Below are positions 4,970 through 12,369 of a DNA stretch of 13,524 bases, piece after piece. The stretch lies in contig JAFULE010000197.1 of the NCBI GenBank assembly GCA_017483235.1, positions 1 through 13,524 on the forward strand, given 5' to 3'. Both the position numbers and the translations under genes were made by a program. The DNA is from Faecalibacterium sp. GTDB lineage: Bacteria > Bacillota > Clostridia > Oscillospirales > Ruminococcaceae. The notes below the pieces were generated by a model that was not told where the DNA came from, searched no databases, and was given only the letters and a program-made list of their open reading frames with translations. Numbering within the stretch: the stretch's first letter is position 1; every line of letters begins with the position of its first letter.

Positions 4970-7339
4970 ATGGCAACAAACGAACCGCGCAAAATCAACC
5001 GCAGTGCCGCAAACGGCGCAAAGCCTGCGCAGCAACCCGCAAAGGCTGCCGCCGGCGAGGCGAAAAACGGCGGTAAAAAAACCAAAAAGGAAAAGAACCC
5101 CGGCAAAAAGAAGTGGGGCTTTTGGGGCTGGCTGTGGCGCATCGTTGTGGTGTGCGGCTGTCTGGGTGTGATGGTGGCTTCGGCTGCTGCGGTGGCCGTG
5201 GTGTACTATGTGGTAGACGCTACCGCCAACGACAATTTGGATCTGGACCGGTTGAGCCAGAGTCAGAGCAGCGCCGCCCTTGCCTACGATGCCAACACGG
5301 AACAGTGGGTAGAGATCGTGCAGTTTAAATCCACCAGCAGCCACCGCTTGCAGGTGGATCTGGAGCAGGTGCCCGAAAACCTGCAGTGGGCCTTTATCTG
5401 CACCGAGGACAAGGATTTTTACAACGAGCCCGGTGTAAACATCAAGCGCACCATTGCGGCGATGATCAACGAGTATATCTTCCCCATTCTGGGCTCTAAG
5501 CAGGGTGCCTCCACCATTGAGCAGCAGCTGATCAAGAACATTCTGGTGGACAATGCCTCCAGCGGCATTGAAGGCGCGATGCGTAAGCTGCGTGAGATCT
5601 TCCGTGCGTGGGGCTTGTACAAGAATTTCTCGAAGGCCACCATTCTGGAATGCTATCTGAACACCATTAGCTTCACCGGCACCATTCAGGGTGTGCAGAC
5701 CGCTGCGGACGAATATTTTAATAAGGATGTCAGCGAGCTGACTTTGGCCGAGTGTGCGGTGATTGCCTCAATCACAAAGGCCCCCCGCACCTACGACCCC
5801 TACAACAACCCTGAAAATCTGCTCGAGCGCCGCAACCATGTGCTGTACAATATGTACGATCAGGGCAAGATCACCGAGGCCGAGTACACCGAAGCCAAAA
5901 ATTCGCCGCTGGTGCTGACCGAGGACCACTCGGAATCGAATACCAGTTCGCAGGATGTGCGCAGCTATTTTGAAGATGCTTTGTACGAGCAGCTGGTCGA
6001 CGATTTTATGGAACAGAACGAGTGGACCCGCGAGCAGGCCTCGGACTATATCTTCACCGGCGGCCTGACCGTGTATGCCACTGTCGATCTGGAAATGCAG
6101 GCGGCGATGGAGCAGGTGATGCTGAACGCCGACGACAAGTATTTCCCCGCCGGCTGGACCGATGAAGAGGTCAGCCAGCTTGGCGAAAACGACATTCCCG
6201 CCTATGAAAAGGATGGCGTGACCCTGAAGACCAAAACCAAGGATGACGGCACCGTGGTGTATTACCGCCGGGTGCGCACTCAGGCTGCCATGGCCACCGT
6301 GGATTACGAGGGCAATGTGCTGGCGCTGGTGGGCGGCATTGGCGAAAAAACCGGTTCCGGTTCGCTGAACCGTGCCTACGACGTGGCCCGCCAGACCGGT
6401 TCGTCCATCAAGCCGCTGACCATCTACAGTCAAGCCATCGAAAGCGGCCTGTACACCTGGTCCAGCACCATTCTGAACGCCCCGCTGTACACCGCTGCCG
6501 ACGAAAAGATCAAGGATAAGTACGGCAACTGGCGCGATTGGCCCAGCAACTATGGCAATGCACCGTATGATTTCCTGCCGGTACAGATGTGGTATGGCCT
6601 GGCAAAGTCGCTGAACACCATTGCCGCCCAGGTGGGTGATACGGTGGGTGTGGACCGTATGTACGAGTTTGCCAAGAACACCCTGCAGCTGAACCACCTG
6701 AGTACCGACGACATGAACCTGGCCGCGTTGTGCATGGGCAGTCAGGCCATCGGTGCCACCCCGCTGGAAATGGCAGCCGCCTTCCAGATCTTTAACACCG
6801 GCGAGTACACCACCCCTCGTCTGTATACCTATGTGGAAGACAGCGACGGCAACATTGTGCTGGAAGCCGATACCACCAGCTATCAGGCCCTGACCCCCCA
6901 GACCGCCACCATCATGAACCGTATGCTCACCAATGTTACTTCGGGCGTGGGCACTGCGGGCAGTCTGGGCAAGATCAATGGCATGGAAACCATCGGCAAA
7001 ACCGGTACCGCCAGCGATGAACGCGATCTGTGGTTTGTGGGCGCGACCCCGTACTATGTCACCTCGGTATGGTGGGGCTACGACAAACCCAAGGATCTGA
7101 CCAATACAGTGGGCAGCGCCAAGGCCAAAACCAGCACCTGCGTGGCTGCATGGAAGGCCTACAATAAGCTGATCCATGAGGATCTGGAACACAAAGCCTT
7201 TGCCATGGCCGAAGACGGTGTGGAACGCAAGGCTTACTGTGTGCACAGCGGCCTGCTGGCCAGTGCCCTGTGTGCCGAAACCGCCTACGGCTATTACCAC
7301 GAAGATTTCCTGCCGGATGTGTGTGATTACGGCTATTAA
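4970..7339 (+). CDS. Class A penicillin-binding protein (PBP1A-type)
   Basis: This 789-residue bifunctional peptidoglycan synthase polymerises lipid II and cross-links stem peptides outside the membrane. A lysine/alanine-rich cytoplasmic tail (1-49) precedes one membrane span (about 57-82). The GT51 transglycosylase domain (about 105-290) carries the catalytic Glu146 in EDKDF and GASTIEQQL (179-187). The transpeptidase domain (about 365-735) has SSIK with nucleophile Ser478 and Lys481, SLN (547-549) and KTGT (677-680). The tail after it holds Cys757, Cys768 and Cys785 but no PASTA repeats. ATG 4970 has AAGGAGG 7 bases upstream. All catalytic motifs are intact, so it should be active. I see no convincing terminator between its stop and the next promoter at 7395. 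Confidence 0.96.
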   Translation: MATNEPRKINRSAANGAKPAQQPAKAAAGEAKNGGKKTKKEKNPGKKKWGFWGWLWRIVVVCGCLGVMVASAAAVAVVYYVVDATANDNLDLDRLSQSQSSAALAYDANTEQWVEIVQFKSTSSHRLQVDLEQVPENLQWAFICTEDKDFYNEPGVNIKRTIAAMINEYIFPILGSKQGASTIEQQLIKNILVDNASSGIEGAMRKLREIFRAWGLYKNFSKATILECYLNTISFTGTIQGVQTAADEYFNKDVSELTLAECAVIASITKAPRTYDPYNNPENLLERRNHVLYNMYDQGKITEAEYTEAKNSPLVLTEDHSESNTSSQDVRSYFEDALYEQLVDDFMEQNEWTREQASDYIFTGGLTVYATVDLEMQAAMEQVMLNADDKYFPAGWTDEEVSQLGENDIPAYEKDGVTLKTKTKDDGTVVYYRRVRTQAAMATVDYEGNVLALVGGIGEKTGSGSLNRAYDVARQTGSSIKPLTIYSQAIESGLYTWSSTILNAPLYTAADEKIKDKYGNWRDWPSNYGNAPYDFLPVQMWYGLAKSLNTIAAQVGDTVGVDRMYEFAKNTLQLNHLSTDDMNLAALCMGSQAIGATPLEMAAAFQIFNTGEYTTPRLYTYVEDSDGNIVLEADTTSYQALTPQTATIMNRMLTNVTSGVGTAGSLGKINGMETIGKTGTASDERDLWFVGATPYYVTSVWWGYDKPKDLTNTVGSAKAKTSTCVAAWKAYNKLIHEDLEHKAFAMAEDGVERKAYCVHSGLLASALCAETAYGYYHEDFLPDVCDYGY

Positions 7340-7394
7340 GCCTTCCACAAGCAAGCCGAATTCTGTCACATTTGCCAAAAATGCGCCCGGTTCC

Positions 7395-7423
7395 TTGCAA
7401 AGCAGGGGGCTGGGTGTTATTAT
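7395..7423 (+). promoter_or_regulatory. Promoter of the threonine-pathway operon
   Basis: TTGCAA (7395-7400), a 17-base spacer, and TATTAT (7418-7423) match a sigma-A promoter, and TG lies one base before the -10 box. The start would be near 7430, leaving a leader of about 39 bases. That is too short for a T-box or riboswitch. Confidence 0.65.
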
Positions 7424-7438
7424 TTCCGTATCTGAAAT

Positions 7439-7448
7439 ACACATGTGT
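7439..7448. promoter_or_regulatory. ACACATGTGT palindrome at the start of the operon transcript
   Basis: This perfect 10-base palindrome begins about 9 bases after the predicted transcription start. Its place suits an operator for a dimeric repressor, but ten bases alone are weak evidence and no second copy was noticed. Confidence 0.35.
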
Positions 7449-7468
7449 GCGAGGGGTGGACAAAGTAA

Positions 7469-7894
7469 GTGGAAAAACGTTTTTTGCTGGTGGAAGCTTC
7501 GGTGTTGCCGGATGTATTTTTGAAGGTGCTGAAAGCCAAAGAACTGCTGGCCAGCGGTGAAGCGCGCAACATTTCGGCGGCCGTGCGGGAAGCCGATCTT
7601 TCCCGCAGCGCATTCTATAAATATAAGGACAGCATTGTCGATTCCGAAAACAGCCGCGAAATTGTAACCGTAAGCGCCACCCTGCTGGATGAAACCGGTG
7701 CTTTGCAGTCGCTTCTGGCGGCGCTGAGCGCGGCCGGGGCCAGCATTGTTACCATCAATCAGTCCAAGCCGGAAAACGGTGCTGCACAGGTGGCGGTTAC
7801 CATCCGCACCGAAACCATGCAGATGAGTGCCGATGAACTGGTGGAAAAGCTGCGCCGGCAGCGCACCATTGTAGATGTGCGCTGCGGAATCTGA
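7469..7894 (+). CDS. ACT-domain protein, UPF0735/PheB type
   Basis: This 141-residue protein pairs an N-terminal helical part (about 10-58), containing DLSRSAFYKYKD (43-54), with one ACT domain (about 65-141). The ACT part shows DETGALQSLLAALSAAGASI and TINQSKPENGAAQVAVTI. The layout and the SRSAFYKY motif match the UPF0735/PheB-type family. ACT domains bind small ligands, often amino acids. Heading an operon of hom, thrB and lysC, it may sense threonine, lysine or another aspartate-family product, but its biochemical role is not known. The start is GTG 7469; GGTGGA (7455-7460) lies 8 bases upstream as a weak ribosome site, and no ATG fits the whole conserved region. Confidence 0.9.
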   Translation: MEKRFLLVEASVLPDVFLKVLKAKELLASGEARNISAAVREADLSRSAFYKYKDSIVDSENSREIVTVSATLLDETGALQSLLAALSAAGASIVTINQSKPENGAAQVAVTIRTETMQMSADELVEKLRRQRTIVDVRCGI

Positions 7895-7924
7895 ACCATA
7901 AAAACGAAAGGCAGGCAACAAACC

Positions 7925-9154
7925 ATGGCTAAAATTGCAATTCTGGGCTTTGGCAACATCGGCAGCGGTGTGCTGGAGGTGCTGCGCCGCAATGCTGCCA
8001 GTGTGGCGGTGCGCGCTGGCCAGCCCGTTGAGGTAAAGTACATTCTGGATGTGCGGGATTTTTCCGCTTCCCCCGATGCAAAGCTGTTTGTCAAAACCAT
8101 CGACCAGATCCTCAGCGATGACGAAGTCAGTCTGGTGGTCGAAACCATCGGCGGCACCCGCTTTGCGTATCCGTACGTCAAGGCCTGTCTGGAAAGCGGC
8201 CGCAGCGTGTGCAGCTCCAACAAAGAGCTGGTGGCTACCCACGGTGCCGAGCTGATCGCACTGGCCCGCAAAAAGGGCTGCGCCTTTCTGTTCGAAGCCT
8301 CGGTAGGCGGCGGCACCCCGCTGCTGACCCCCATGCACCAGAGTCTGGCTGCCGATGTCATCTGCGAGGTTCAGGGTATTGTCAATGGCACCACCAACTT
8401 TATGCTGACCCGCATGGAAAAGGATGGCTTTGATTTCGACGCGGCCCTCAAGCTGGCGCAGGATCTGGGTTATGCCGAAACGGTGGATCCCGGCGATGAC
8501 GTGGATGGCCGCGACGCTGCCCGCAAGGTGGCCATTCTGGCCTCGCTGGCCGGCGGCCGCCACATCTACCCGCAAAACGTGCCCGCCCGGGGCATTCGGG
8601 GGGTCACCCCGGCCGATATGGCTGCTGCCCGCGAAATGAACTGCGCCATCAAGCTGATTGCCTGGGCCAAGCGCGGGGCCGACGGTGCGTTTGCCGCCGG
8701 TGTGGAACCTATGCTGGTGCCGCTGAGCAGCCAGCTGGCCGGCTGCAGCGATGTGTACAACGCTATTCTGATCAAGGGCGAAATGCTGGGTGACGTGCTG
8801 TTCTACGGTAAGGGCGCCGGCAAGCTGCCCACTGCCAGCGCGGTGGTGGCCGATGTGATCGAAGCGCTGAAAAAGGGCGCACAGGTGCATGACACCCTCT
8901 ACTGGCGGGAGGAAGCCCCGCTGGAAGGCTTCCTCACCGACAGCGAGCCTGCCGCATATTATGTGCGTATCAAGGCGCTGCCCATGGCCGATGCGGCCCG
9001 TATCTACGGCGCCTGCGAGGTGCTGAACAACGTACAGGACGAAATGACCCTGCTGCTGGCGGGCATGACTGCGGCCGATCTGGCCGCTGCCGAACAGCAG
9101 GTACAGGCAGCCGGCGGTCAGGTGGCCCTGACCCTGAAAAAGCTGAACGGGTAA
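7925..9154 (+). CDS. hom: Homoserine dehydrogenase
   Basis: This 409-residue enzyme reduces aspartate-4-semialdehyde to homoserine with NAD(P)H, the branch point to threonine and methionine. GFGNIGSG (8-15) is the dinucleotide-binding loop. SSNKELVATHG (98-108) and ASVGGGTPLL (125-134) are conserved in the family. The signature LGYAETVDPGDDVDGRDAARK lies within 180-201, with catalytic Asp197 and Lys201. Residues about 345-409 sit where many Gram-positive enzymes carry an ACT domain, but the segment is short and weakly ACT-like, so feedback control may be altered. ATG 7925 has AAAGGCAGG 9 bases upstream. It follows the ACT gene by 30 bases and precedes thrB by 12. Confidence 0.97.
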   Translation: MAKIAILGFGNIGSGVLEVLRRNAASVAVRAGQPVEVKYILDVRDFSASPDAKLFVKTIDQILSDDEVSLVVETIGGTRFAYPYVKACLESGRSVCSSNKELVATHGAELIALARKKGCAFLFEASVGGGTPLLTPMHQSLAADVICEVQGIVNGTTNFMLTRMEKDGFDFDAALKLAQDLGYAETVDPGDDVDGRDAARKVAILASLAGGRHIYPQNVPARGIRGVTPADMAAAREMNCAIKLIAWAKRGADGAFAAGVEPMLVPLSSQLAGCSDVYNAILIKGEMLGDVLFYGKGAGKLPTASAVVADVIEALKKGAQVHDTLYWREEAPLEGFLTDSEPAAYYVRIKALPMADAARIYGACEVLNNVQDEMTLLLAGMTAADLAAAEQQVQAAGGQVALTLKKLNG

Positions 9155-9166
9155 GGAGAAATTGCT

Positions 9167-10060
9167 ATGATCAAGGTTTCTGTTCCTGCCACCAGCGCCA
9201 ATGTGGGCTCCGGATTCGATGCGGTGGGTCTGGCGGTCAGTCTGTACAATACCGTCACCTTTGAAGAGGCCGACACGTTGCAGATCTCTTCCTCGGACGG
9301 CACGGTCATCCCCACCGGCGAGGATAATCTGGTCTACCGCTCGATGCGCCGCCTGTTCGACGAGGTGGGCAAACCGGTGCCTGCGGTAAAGATCGTGCAG
9401 ACCAACCCCATCCCCATGGCCCGTGGTCTGGGTTCTTCCTCGGCCTGCATTGTGGGCGGCCTGCTGGGCGCCAACCGGATGCTGGGCGAGGTGATGGAAA
9501 AGCACGAGCTGCTGCGGCTGGCTACCTCCATCGAAGGCCACCCCGATAACGTGGCCCCTGCGCTGTACGGCGGCCTGACCAGCTGTGTGTACGAAAGCGG
9601 CGAGGTGTATTCGGTCAAGAAAAACGTGGACCGCAGTCTGGTGTTTGCCGCACTGATCCCCAGCTACGAGCTGATGACCAGCGCCGCCCGCGCGGCCCTG
9701 CCCAAAACTGTGACCCACAAAGAGGCTATCTACAACCTGTCCCGCGCGGCCTTTCTGGTGCCTGCCTTCTGCGACGGCCGGCATGACCTGCTGCGGGTGG
9801 CCACTCAGGACAGCCTGCACCAAAGCTACCGCCTGAAGCTGATGCCCGGCGGCGAAGAAATGTTTGCCGTCGCCCACCAGTGCGGTGCCCGTGCGGTGTA
9901 TGTGTCGGGCGCAGGCAGCACCATTATGGCGGTAGTTGAGCGGCACGCTGCCGATGGCTTCTACACCGCTATGAAGGTACATCTGGCCGAAGACCCGGCC
10001 CTGAAAGCCTTCAGCCTGCTGCGGCTGGAGGCCGACAACGTGGGCGCAACCGTTGAATGA
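9167..10060 (+). CDS. thrB: Homoserine kinase (GHMP family)
   Basis: This 297-residue kinase phosphorylates homoserine with ATP to give O-phosphohomoserine. PATSANVGSGFD (7-18) is the family's N-terminal motif. PMARGLGSSSA (83-93) is the GHMP phosphate-binding loop. EGHPDNVAPA (123-132) and SGAGST (247-252) complete the set. The length is normal and nothing is broken. AAGGAG (9153-9158) overlaps the hom stop, so translation is probably coupled to hom. Threonine synthase (thrC), needed for the next step, is not in this window. Confidence 0.97.
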   Translation: MIKVSVPATSANVGSGFDAVGLAVSLYNTVTFEEADTLQISSSDGTVIPTGEDNLVYRSMRRLFDEVGKPVPAVKIVQTNPIPMARGLGSSSACIVGGLLGANRMLGEVMEKHELLRLATSIEGHPDNVAPALYGGLTSCVYESGEVYSVKKNVDRSLVFAALIPSYELMTSAARAALPKTVTHKEAIYNLSRAAFLVPAFCDGRHDLLRVATQDSLHQSYRLKLMPGGEEMFAVAHQCGARAVYVSGAGSTIMAVVERHAADGFYTAMKVHLAEDPALKAFSLLRLEADNVGATVE

Positions 10061-10061
10061 C

Positions 10062-10078
10062 CCCGGGAAATGCCCGGG
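10062..10078 (+). promoter_or_regulatory. CCCGGG stem-loop between thrB and lysC
   Basis: CCCGGG (10062-10067) and CCCGGG (10073-10078) form a 6-bp all-GC stem with loop AAATG. It begins 1 base after the thrB stop. No T-run follows, so it is unlikely to terminate; it could protect or punctuate the mRNA and change the lysC level relative to thrB. Confidence 0.45.
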
Positions 10079-10105
10079 ATACATAGTAGAGGAGAGTGAG
10101 AGAAG

Positions 10106-11311
10106 ATGGGCTTGATCGTACAAAAGTTTGGCGGTTCCTCGGTGCGTGACCGTGACCGCATCTTCAATGTAGCCCGTATCGTAGCAAACACCCACAAGGC
10201 TGGCAACGACGTGGTGGTTGTGGTTTCGGCTCAGGGCGATACCACCGACGACCTGATCGCCAAGGCAGCCGAGATCACCCACGACCCGTCCAGCCGTGAA
10301 ATGGATCAGCTGCTGGCTTCGGGTGAGCAGATCAGCATTGCATTGCTGTCTATGGCGCTGAACAGCATCGGCTGCCATGCCGTCAGTCTGACCGGCTGGC
10401 AGGCCGGCTTCCAGACCGACCGCAAGTATTCCAAGGCACGCATCCGCCGTGTGGATACCGAGCGCATCCAGTCTGAGCTGGAGCGCAACCGCGTGGTGGT
10501 TGTGGCCGGCTTCCAGGGGTTGAACAAGCTGGACGACATCACCACCCTGGGCCGCGGCGGTTCCGATACCAGTGCGGTGGCCATTGCTGCCGCCCTGAAG
10601 GCTGACCGCTGCCAGATCTACACCGATGTGGAAGGCGTTTACACCGCCGACCCCCGCAAGGTGCCCAGCGCCCGCAAGCTGGATGAGATCACCTTTGACG
10701 AAATGCTCGAACTGGCCACTCTGGGCGCGCAGGTGCTGAACAACCGCAGCGTCGAGCTGGCCAAAAAGTACAATGTTGAGCTGGAGGTGCTTTCCAGCCT
10801 GAATCCCGTGCCCGGTACTGTTGTGAAGGAGGTTACCAACGATATGGAAGGTATGCTGATCAAGGGCGTTGCCAAGGACGCCGACGTTTCTGTAATTACT
10901 GTAATGGATGTGCCCAACGTCCCCGGTTCCAGCTTTAAGATGTTCAGCTTGCTGGCACAGCGCAACATCAACGTGGACATCATTCTGCAGTCCACCGGCC
11001 GCAACGGCAACAAGGACGTTACCTTTACCTGTGCGCAGGGCGATGCCGAGCTGGCCTGCCGTGTGCTGAAGGAGCAGGGCCGCTACGACAATCTTGTGGC
11101 AGATAACAGCTGCGCCAAGGTGTCCATCGTGGGTGCCGGTATGCAAAGCCACAGCGGCGTTGCCTCCAGCATGTTCGAGGCACTGTCCAACAACCACATC
11201 AACATCCACATGATCTCCACCAGCGAGATCAAGATCAGCGTCATCATCGAAGAAAAGGACGCCGATCTGGCTGTGCGCGCCATCCACGATATGCTGGTGC
11301 ACAACGTCTGA
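10106..11311 (+). CDS. lysC: Aspartate kinase with two ACT domains
   Basis: This 401-residue enzyme phosphorylates aspartate, the first step toward lysine, threonine and methionine. KFGGSS (7-12) is the substrate/ATP motif and GRGGSDTSAV (149-158) is the conserved kinase loop. Two ACT domains follow: about 258-318 (GVAKDADVSVITVMDVP, then NINVDIILQS) and about 335-401 (VSIVGAGMQSHSG, then STSEIKISVII). Such regulatory halves bind lysine and/or threonine; which one acts here cannot be read from the sequence. ATG 10106 lies 11 bases after AGAGGAG (10088-10094), a slightly long spacing. It is the last gene of the operon, placed before a strong terminator. Confidence 0.97.
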   Translation: MGLIVQKFGGSSVRDRDRIFNVARIVANTHKAGNDVVVVVSAQGDTTDDLIAKAAEITHDPSSREMDQLLASGEQISIALLSMALNSIGCHAVSLTGWQAGFQTDRKYSKARIRRVDTERIQSELERNRVVVVAGFQGLNKLDDITTLGRGGSDTSAVAIAAALKADRCQIYTDVEGVYTADPRKVPSARKLDEITFDEMLELATLGAQVLNNRSVELAKKYNVELEVLSSLNPVPGTVVKEVTNDMEGMLIKGVAKDADVSVITVMDVPNVPGSSFKMFSLLAQRNINVDIILQSTGRNGNKDVTFTCAQGDAELACRVLKEQGRYDNLVADNSCAKVSIVGAGMQSHSGVASSMFEALSNNHINIHMISTSEIKISVIIEEKDADLAVRAIHDMLVHNV

Positions 11312-11327
11312 TTTTCTTTTAAAGGTC

Positions 11328-11365
11328 AAAACAGCTGCTTCTGTGGTGGAAGCAGCTGTTTTTTT
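11328..11365 (+). terminator. Strong intrinsic terminator of the threonine operon
   Basis: AAAACAGCTGCTTC (11328-11341) and GAAGCAGCTGTTTT (11349-11362) pair perfectly over 14 bp around a 7-base loop, and the T-run extends to 11365. It starts 17 bases after the lysC stop and closes the operon. Confidence 0.95.
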
Positions 11366-11388
11366 GCAAATTGTCACAATCGGGTTGG

Positions 11389-11417
11389 TTTACACATATT
11401 GCAAAACGCGGTATAAT
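11389..11417 (+). promoter_or_regulatory. Near-consensus promoter for the VanY-type gene
   Basis: TTTACA (11389-11394), a 17-base spacer, and TATAAT (11412-11417) differ from the sigma-A consensus by one base. The start would be near 11424, giving a leader of about 70 bases that contains a GC hairpin at 11429-11458. Confidence 0.85.
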
Positions 11418-11428
11418 AAATTATTATG

Positions 11429-11458
11429 GCGGCGTATGCCGGTTGTGTGCAGCGCCGC
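11429..11458 (+). promoter_or_regulatory. GC hairpin in the leader of the VanY-type gene
   Basis: GCGGCG (11429-11434) pairs with CGCCGC (11453-11458) around an 18-base loop, right at the 5' end of the predicted transcript. It may stabilise the mRNA; no T-tract follows and I recognise no riboswitch. Confidence 0.35.
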
Positions 11459-11493
11459 GGTAACTTTATTCTTTCAAACAGTAAGGAGAACGT

Positions 11494-12342
11494 ATGGATC
11501 AGCACGAATACTCCTTTTATCACCCCGGGCAGCCCACCGCGGCCCCGCCCCAGCCGACTCGTTCCCGCATGAACGCTGAGCAGCGCCGCAAGCGCCGACG
11601 CGCCCGCATGATCCGCCGCATTGCCCTGCTTGCGGCGTGTGCTGCGGTTGCGGTGGGGCTGCTTGTCATGGTGGGCAAGGTGGTTGTGGGGGCCGTGCAA
11701 ACGGCGGTCAGCAACCGGGTGGACTACACCCCGGTGGAATACGACCTGACCGGCTATGTGTTCAACCCCAACGACCCTCTTCTGGTGATCGTCAACGCCA
11801 ACACCCCGCTGGCCGAAGGCTATATGGCCGAAACCATGATCGCCGACGAAGCCACCGGCAAACAGCTGGCCACCCAAGCGGCCACCGCTTATCGCCAGAT
11901 GGCTGCCGCGGCCAAGGCCAATAACATCGAGCTGATGCTCTGCTCCGGTTATCGGGACAATGCCTATCAGACCGAGCTGTTCAACGCCCGCAAGCAGAAG
12001 TATCTGGATCAGGGCTATTCCGATGCCGATGCCGACGCCCGTGCCGCCACCATTGTGGCCCGCCCCGGCACCAGCGAGCACGCCACCGGCCTTGCCGCCG
12101 ATATCGTTACCCCCGACTACCAGAATCTCGACACCGGCTTTGCCGATACCAAGGCCTTTGCCTGGCTGCAGCGCTATGCTGCCGAATACGGCTTTGTGCT
12201 GCGTTACCCGCAGGATCGTCAGGCTGCTACCGGCATTGTTTACGAGCCCTGGCACTGGCGCTATGTTGGGGTGGAAAATGCCAAGGCCATTGCCCAAAGC
12301 GGCCTTTCGCTGGAGGAATTTGTGGCCCTGAACAGCCTGTAA
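11494..12342 (+). CDS. Membrane-anchored VanY-type D,D-carboxypeptidase (M15B)
   Basis: This 282-residue protein has a Pro-rich then Arg/Lys-rich cytoplasmic tail (1-42), one membrane span (about 43-66) and an extracellular M15B domain (about 85-282). Zinc ligands are His196 and Asp203 in SEHATGLAAD and His254 in EPWHWRYVG, with Glu251 as catalytic base. SGYRDNAYQ (151-159) is the family's substrate-side motif. Such enzymes trim the terminal D-Ala from peptidoglycan stem peptides, which would limit cross-linking by PBPs. Alone, without vanA/vanH-type genes, it points to ordinary wall maintenance rather than glycopeptide resistance. ATG 11494 has AAGGAG (11483-11488) upstream. The next gene follows after 27 bases, so the two are probably cotranscribed. 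Confidence 0.95.
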   Translation: MDQHEYSFYHPGQPTAAPPQPTRSRMNAEQRRKRRRARMIRRIALLAACAAVAVGLLVMVGKVVVGAVQTAVSNRVDYTPVEYDLTGYVFNPNDPLLVIVNANTPLAEGYMAETMIADEATGKQLATQAATAYRQMAAAAKANNIELMLCSGYRDNAYQTELFNARKQKYLDQGYSDADADARAATIVARPGTSEHATGLAADIVTPDYQNLDTGFADTKAFAWLQRYAAEYGFVLRYPQDRQAATGIVYEPWHWRYVGVENAKAIAQSGLSLEEFVALNSL

Positions 12343-12369
12343 GACCAAACAAGGAAAGAGGAAGTTGAT

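Noticed and set aside
4753..5142. N-terminal extension of the BofC-like protein to 237 residues
   Set aside because: The extension would read backwards through the PBP promoter and the PBP start, has no ribosome site, and the signal anchor begins only at the ATG at 4752.
5768..11377. A 1869-codon open frame on the minus strand across the PBP and threonine operon
   Set aside because: It is antisense to five genes with clear motifs, is rich in His, Gly and Gln with no domain pattern, and even crosses the operon terminator. It is a by-product of GC-rich codon use on the other strand.
11494..12342. VanY homologue as a vancomycin-resistance gene
   Set aside because: No vanA/B ligase, vanH, vanX or vanRS genes are nearby; such carboxypeptidases are common in wall maintenance.
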